Shown here piece after piece: positions 3,954 to 6,393 of a stretch of DNA of 6,393 nt. The notes beneath the pieces were generated by a model that worked only from the letters and a program-made list of their open reading frames with translations, did no database searches and was not told the DNA's origin. Positions within the stretch are counted from its first letter, which is position 1. Every line of letters starts with the position of its first letter. This DNA is from an uncultured Anaerotruncus sp. (GTDB lineage Bacteria > Bacillota > Clostridia > Oscillospirales > Ruminococcaceae), in assembly GCA_910586875.1 (NCBI GenBank), contig CAJUJI010000084.1:6058-12450 (forward strand), given 5' to 3'. The position numbers were made by a program, and so were the translations under genes.

Positions 3954-4018
3954 GACACCTGCTCAGGAGTCCGAATACGTAAAATAGCCGTTCCTATTTT
4001 GGGAACGGCTATTTTATT
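3954..4018 (+). ncRNA. Solo small RNA resembling the antitoxin RNAs, no peptide partner
   Basis: The predicted ~65-nt RNA has the same plan as the small RNAs of the elements. It has a 5' hairpin with a small internal loop (GAC/GTC then CC/GG arms within 3954-3971), the linker CGAATACG, and a terminator whose stem keeps TAGCCG/CGGCTA. No ribosome binding site or 22-codon ORF is found on either strand here. It could be an orphan antitoxin, a decayed element, or an independent sRNA. Ends are predicted. Confidence 0.5.
3981..4015. terminator. Bidirectional terminator of the primase-helicase gene and the solo RNA
   Basis: AAAATAGCCGTTCC (3981-3994) pairs with GGAACGGCTATTTT (4002-4015), 14 bp with a 7-nt loop and A/T-rich flanks on both sides. 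It starts 23 nt beyond the - strand gene's TAA. Confidence 0.85.
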
Positions 4019-4038
4019 GCACCTTCATGCTTCTCAGA

Positions 4039-5922
4039 TTACTCTGTGAAATAGTTATATTTTGCATCATACGAGAGCGGCAGCCTTGCATAAGGAATGC
4101 CGTTGCGGTTTTTGAGCATCACCAATTCCAGCTCGCGCGGCGAACGCTGTTTTGCGTCATTTGCGTCGAAGTTCGCGCCGCCGGCACCGGCGAGCTGCAA
4201 GCCAAACAGCACATCCGAGCTATACTCCACCGCGCCGCTTTCCTTAAATGCCTCCATGCTGACCGCGCTGCGGTAATTTTCGCGGTTGAAGCTGGAGATT
4301 GCCAGGACCGGCAGATCAAAGTCGCGGCTGATGCGCTTGAGCTCGACAACCGCGCGGTCGGTGTTCTGCTTATCCGATGCGCGCGGGTCATCCGGCCGCA
4401 GAATTTGCAGATAGTCCACCATGACCACCGGACGCGCTCCCCGCAGGCGAATGTGCTGGCGCACCGCGTCGCGAATTTCCCGTGCGCCGATGTCTGCCAT
4501 CCCCTCCCGCAGGAACAGCGCCGCCGCCGCTTTCTTATATTGTGCGCACGCCTGGTTGAGCAGCAACGAGCGCTCGGAGCTCATGTTGACATCTAATCGA
4601 AGCACCTGCCGCGCTGTAAACGCGAGCTTGCGGCCGGTAGAGGTGTCCTGTTGGCGGGTGATGCGCGAAATACTTTTGGCAATGAGCTCTTCCCGCCCCA
4701 TCTCAAGCGAGAAATACAGCACATCGGTGCCGTGCGCCGCGATGAAATCCGCAATTTGCAGCAGCAGCGAGGTCTTGCCCAGCGAGGAAATGGCCCCCAG
4801 CATATACAGCCCGGTATAAAGTCCGCCGTCCAGCATCTGGTCCAGCTTTGCAAAACCGGTTGGAACAGCAACACGGCTGCCGCGCCGTGCGGACAGGTCC
4901 ATCAGCAGTTCTACCGCATGAGCAGCGCTGGTCTGCGCGTAAGCGCGCGCATCCGCACTTGCGGCCGCCGCCAGGCAGCCTTTCAGCTGCTCGCGGTCCT
5001 GAATGAACAGCTGGTTGAGATCCTTATAGCCCTCCGGCAGCTGCAAAGCCGTGCAAGCAATCCCCTGCGCCGCCAGCCCCTCTATCAATTCTTGGTTCAT
5101 ACGGCGGCCGGCCTCGTCACTGTCGCCCGCCGCAATCATGGTGTAGCTGTTGGCGGCGGCTGGATGCTCTGCGCATAGGTTCAAAAGCTTGCGCACATTG
5201 CCCACACCGCACAGCGCAATTGCCTTGCAGCCGCATTCCTCCACAGAGAGTGCGTCAAAAACAGCCTCGGTCAAAAACAGCTCGCCGCCGTCGCCTTCCC
5301 CACGCAGATAATCCGCGTTAAAAATGCCCATCGGTCCGGAGCTGTTTTTATAGCGCGGCTCTAACCCCTGTTCGATTGCACGCCCACAATACGAGACGCA
5401 CCGCCCGTCTGCGAAAACAGGCAGCCAAGCGCGGCCGTCCTGCTCGTATAAATGATATTTTTCACAGGTCTGCGGCGAGAGTCCGCGCGCAGCAAAATAA
5501 GCGCCGCCTACCCCCTGAGTTTGCAGCGCGTGGGTGATTTGTGCGGTGTAGTCTGGCGTCTGTGGCGGCGCGATCCGTTCGGCCTGTGCAATCGCCTGCT
5601 TTATGGCGGAGCCGGTTTTGTAATGCGCTTCGTCCCGCCCAAAGTCCGCCGGAAATTCCATCCCAAATAGCTCACATGCCTTTTGTACCTGCTTGATAAA
5701 GTTGTCGCATTCGGGATAATCCATCCGGATCATATCAAATAAATCGTAGCTTTTCCCGCACGAAAAGCAGTGTAGATTTTGCTTTTTTGCATAGTAGGAC
5801 ATGCTGGGATTTTTGTCTGTGTGCTGAGGGTTGACACAGTGGATCTTGCGTTGACCGGTACTGCCAACCGGCGTGCCGCGCAGAGACATGTAACCTGGCA
5901 GCAGCGCCCGCAGCTGTTGCAA
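4039..5922 (-). CDS. Fused TOPRIM primase / DnaB-type replicative helicase (627 aa)
   Basis: It makes RNA primers and unwinds DNA for replication of a mobile element, in the manner of T7 gp4-like fusions. In order: a CHC2-type zinc finger (Cys29, His34, Cys52, Cys55), a TOPRIM domain (catalytic Glu219 in LTEAVFDAL, and the DSD motif at 267-269), then a RecA-fold helicase. The helicase has Walker A GAISSLGKTS (376-385, Lys383), an SLEM motif (405-408), Walker B VVMVDYLQIL (499-508, Asp503) and the C-terminal MLKNRNG (602-608) typical of DnaB. All key residues are present, so it is probably active. Start choice is uncertain. This frame's TTG at 5922 has no ribosome binding site, while an ATT at 5943 preceded by GGAGG would give IKTNDQLLQQL. 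The gene stands alone, with its own promoter and terminator and an iteron-like array just upstream. Confidence 0.92.
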   Translation of the reverse strand: MQQLRALLPGYMSLRGTPVGSTGQRKIHCVNPQHTDKNPSMSYYAKKQNLHCFSCGKSYDLFDMIRMDYPECDNFIKQVQKACELFGMEFPADFGRDEAHYKTGSAIKQAIAQAERIAPPQTPDYTAQITHALQTQGVGGAYFAARGLSPQTCEKYHLYEQDGRAWLPVFADGRCVSYCGRAIEQGLEPRYKNSSGPMGIFNADYLRGEGDGGELFLTEAVFDALSVEECGCKAIALCGVGNVRKLLNLCAEHPAAANSYTMIAAGDSDEAGRRMNQELIEGLAAQGIACTALQLPEGYKDLNQLFIQDREQLKGCLAAAASADARAYAQTSAAHAVELLMDLSARRGSRVAVPTGFAKLDQMLDGGLYTGLYMLGAISSLGKTSLLLQIADFIAAHGTDVLYFSLEMGREELIAKSISRITRQQDTSTGRKLAFTARQVLRLDVNMSSERSLLLNQACAQYKKAAAALFLREGMADIGAREIRDAVRQHIRLRGARPVVMVDYLQILRPDDPRASDKQNTDRAVVELKRISRDFDLPVLAISSFNRENYRSAVSMEAFKESGAVEYSSDVLFGLQLAGAGGANFDANDAKQRSPRELELVMLKNRNGIPYARLPLSYDAKYNYFTE

Positions 5923-5975
5923 GAGCTGATCGTTGGTTTTAATGGCCCTCCACGCTCCTTTGTCGGTTTTTTGTT

Positions 5976-6004
5976 AGTATAACATATCTGCCATTCTATT
6001 GCAA
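5976..6004 (-). promoter_or_regulatory. Promoter of the primase-helicase gene
   Basis: On the - strand TTGCAA (5999-6004), a 17-bp spacer and TATACT (5976-5981). The -35 and spacer overlap the first units of the 12-bp array, so a protein bound to the array could block or tune transcription. Confidence 0.65.
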
Positions 6005-6192
6005 TTTCGATTGACGAATTGTTGCACGAATCGATTCACGAATCTATTAGAAGATCTATTCGTTAATCGATTCAATATTCTATTCGCTATGATATTCGTG
6101 ATTCTATTCATAAATCTATTCATTAAGAGATTCGCGCAGAGATTCGCTAGGATATTCTAGCATAGATTTTTCGATCTATTGGCGCATCTAAT
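5989..6192. repeat. Array of 17 degenerate 12-bp repeats (iteron-like)
   Basis: Seventeen consecutive 12-bp units run without a single insertion or deletion. On the + strand 15 of 17 end in ATT, the most common units resemble CNNNAATCTATT, and the first base is C in 11. It lies directly upstream of, and overlaps, the primase-helicase promoter. Short, strictly phased direct repeats beside a replication gene suggest replication iterons or a partition centromere. TubR/tubC-type centromeres also use 12-bp repeats. No initiator or partition gene is visible in the window, so the role is inferred. The array can also be read as broken tetrapeptide-repeat ORFs. Confidence 0.85.
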
Positions 6193-6393
6193 TTGAATCG
6201 CTGCGCGCCCCGCCATAACCTCCTAACGAAGCAAGGTGCCCTGATAATTTAGTAAAGCCATTTTTATAACTTAAACTGCCCTTTGGAATGAGGCAGATAG
6301 CTTACCCCCAAAGTGTTTCAGGAGGACCTGGTTGTAAGGGGTAGGGGCAAAGCGCGCTTTGTTAGGCAGACCCACGCGAATTATACAGAGCTG
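6193..6393. other. Unassigned right-hand end: open partial frame and short hairpins
   Basis: No convincing gene is seen. On the - strand a 40-residue frame runs in from beyond the window and stops at TAA 6271-6273 (it ends KLSASFQRAV), and a TATAAT hexamer lies at 6380-6385 on the same strand. On the + strand there are short pairings: CTGCC/GGCAG (6276-6296), CTTACCCC with GGGGTAGG (6301-6345, one G-U), CAGG/CCTG (6319-6330) and a 14-nt palindrome CAAAGCGCGCTTTG (6348-6361). These could belong to a structured RNA or to the end of a gene, and I cannot identify either. A - strand AGGAGG-TT-ATG at 6214-6216 opens a 19-codon frame into the repeat array. Confidence 0.3.

Noticed and set aside
4027..5982. 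Long + strand frames opposite the primase-helicase gene
   Set aside because: They are shadows of a GC-rich gene: no ribosome sites, no promoters, arginine/alanine-rich nonsense translations, and the - strand protein has complete known motifs.
5989..6192. CRISPR array
   Set aside because: Units are 12 bp, adjacent and degenerate, with no 25-40 bp identical repeats and no unique spacers.
6193..6393. 6S RNA, SRP RNA or a riboswitch at the right end
   Set aside because: I compared it with the conserved cores I know (SRP GGAAG loop, T-box, FMN, SAM, glycine and 6S bubble) and found no convincing match, so it is left unassigned.
1..6393. tRNA or rRNA genes
   Set aside because: No cloverleaf with a TTC-type T-loop and CCA end, and no rRNA core sequence, was found on either strand.

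Overview
The window looks like an accessory region from a gut-type Firmicute, probably class Clostridia and near the Oscillospirales. This rests on strong AGGAGG ribosome binding sites, near-consensus sigma-A promoters with 17-bp spacers, Gram-positive signal peptides, and a primase-helicase fusion of the kind found on phages, plasmids and integrative elements of this group. The assignment is by style only, since no rRNA or other phylogenetic marker is present.

Layout. Bases 1-232 hold a ~200-bp element with a 22-codon hydrophobic peptide gene on the + strand and a convergent small-RNA promoter on the - strand. Bases 255-1562 hold a secreted protein of unknown function on the - strand (365 aa) with its terminator, promoter and operator-like repeats. 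Bases 1610-3321 hold a second, related secreted protein on the - strand (485 aa) with the same promoter and operator arrangement. Bases 3359-3902 hold two tandem copies of the small element in the opposite orientation to the first. Bases 3919-4018 hold a solo small-RNA gene built like the RNA half of those elements. Bases 4039-5922 hold a fused TOPRIM primase / DnaB-type helicase on the - strand. Just upstream of it, 5989-6192 is a 17-unit array of 12-bp repeats in unbroken register that overlaps the gene's promoter. Bases 6193-6393 hold nothing firmly assignable.

Main result. The three small elements look like an undescribed type I toxin-antitoxin family. Each has a 22-aa peptide with a hydrophobic core, a strong Shine-Dalgarno locked in a 9-11 bp hairpin, a convergent RNA with its own 17-bp-spaced promoter, a terminator shared by both strands, and leaders on the two RNAs that are nearly the same sequence, so the element has inverted ends. 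Differences between copies are synonymous or mostly conservative, which indicates that the peptide is translated. Toxicity and antisense action are inferred, not shown.

How the parts may fit. A self-replication gene with an iteron-like array beside peptide/RNA pairs that resemble addiction modules suggests a mobile or formerly mobile element. The two secreted paralogues share paired TGTAAC-N5-TGTAAC boxes just upstream of TTGACA promoters. These match the published WalR (cell-wall stress regulator) consensus and suggest envelope-linked control, although PhoP or another OmpR-family regulator is possible.
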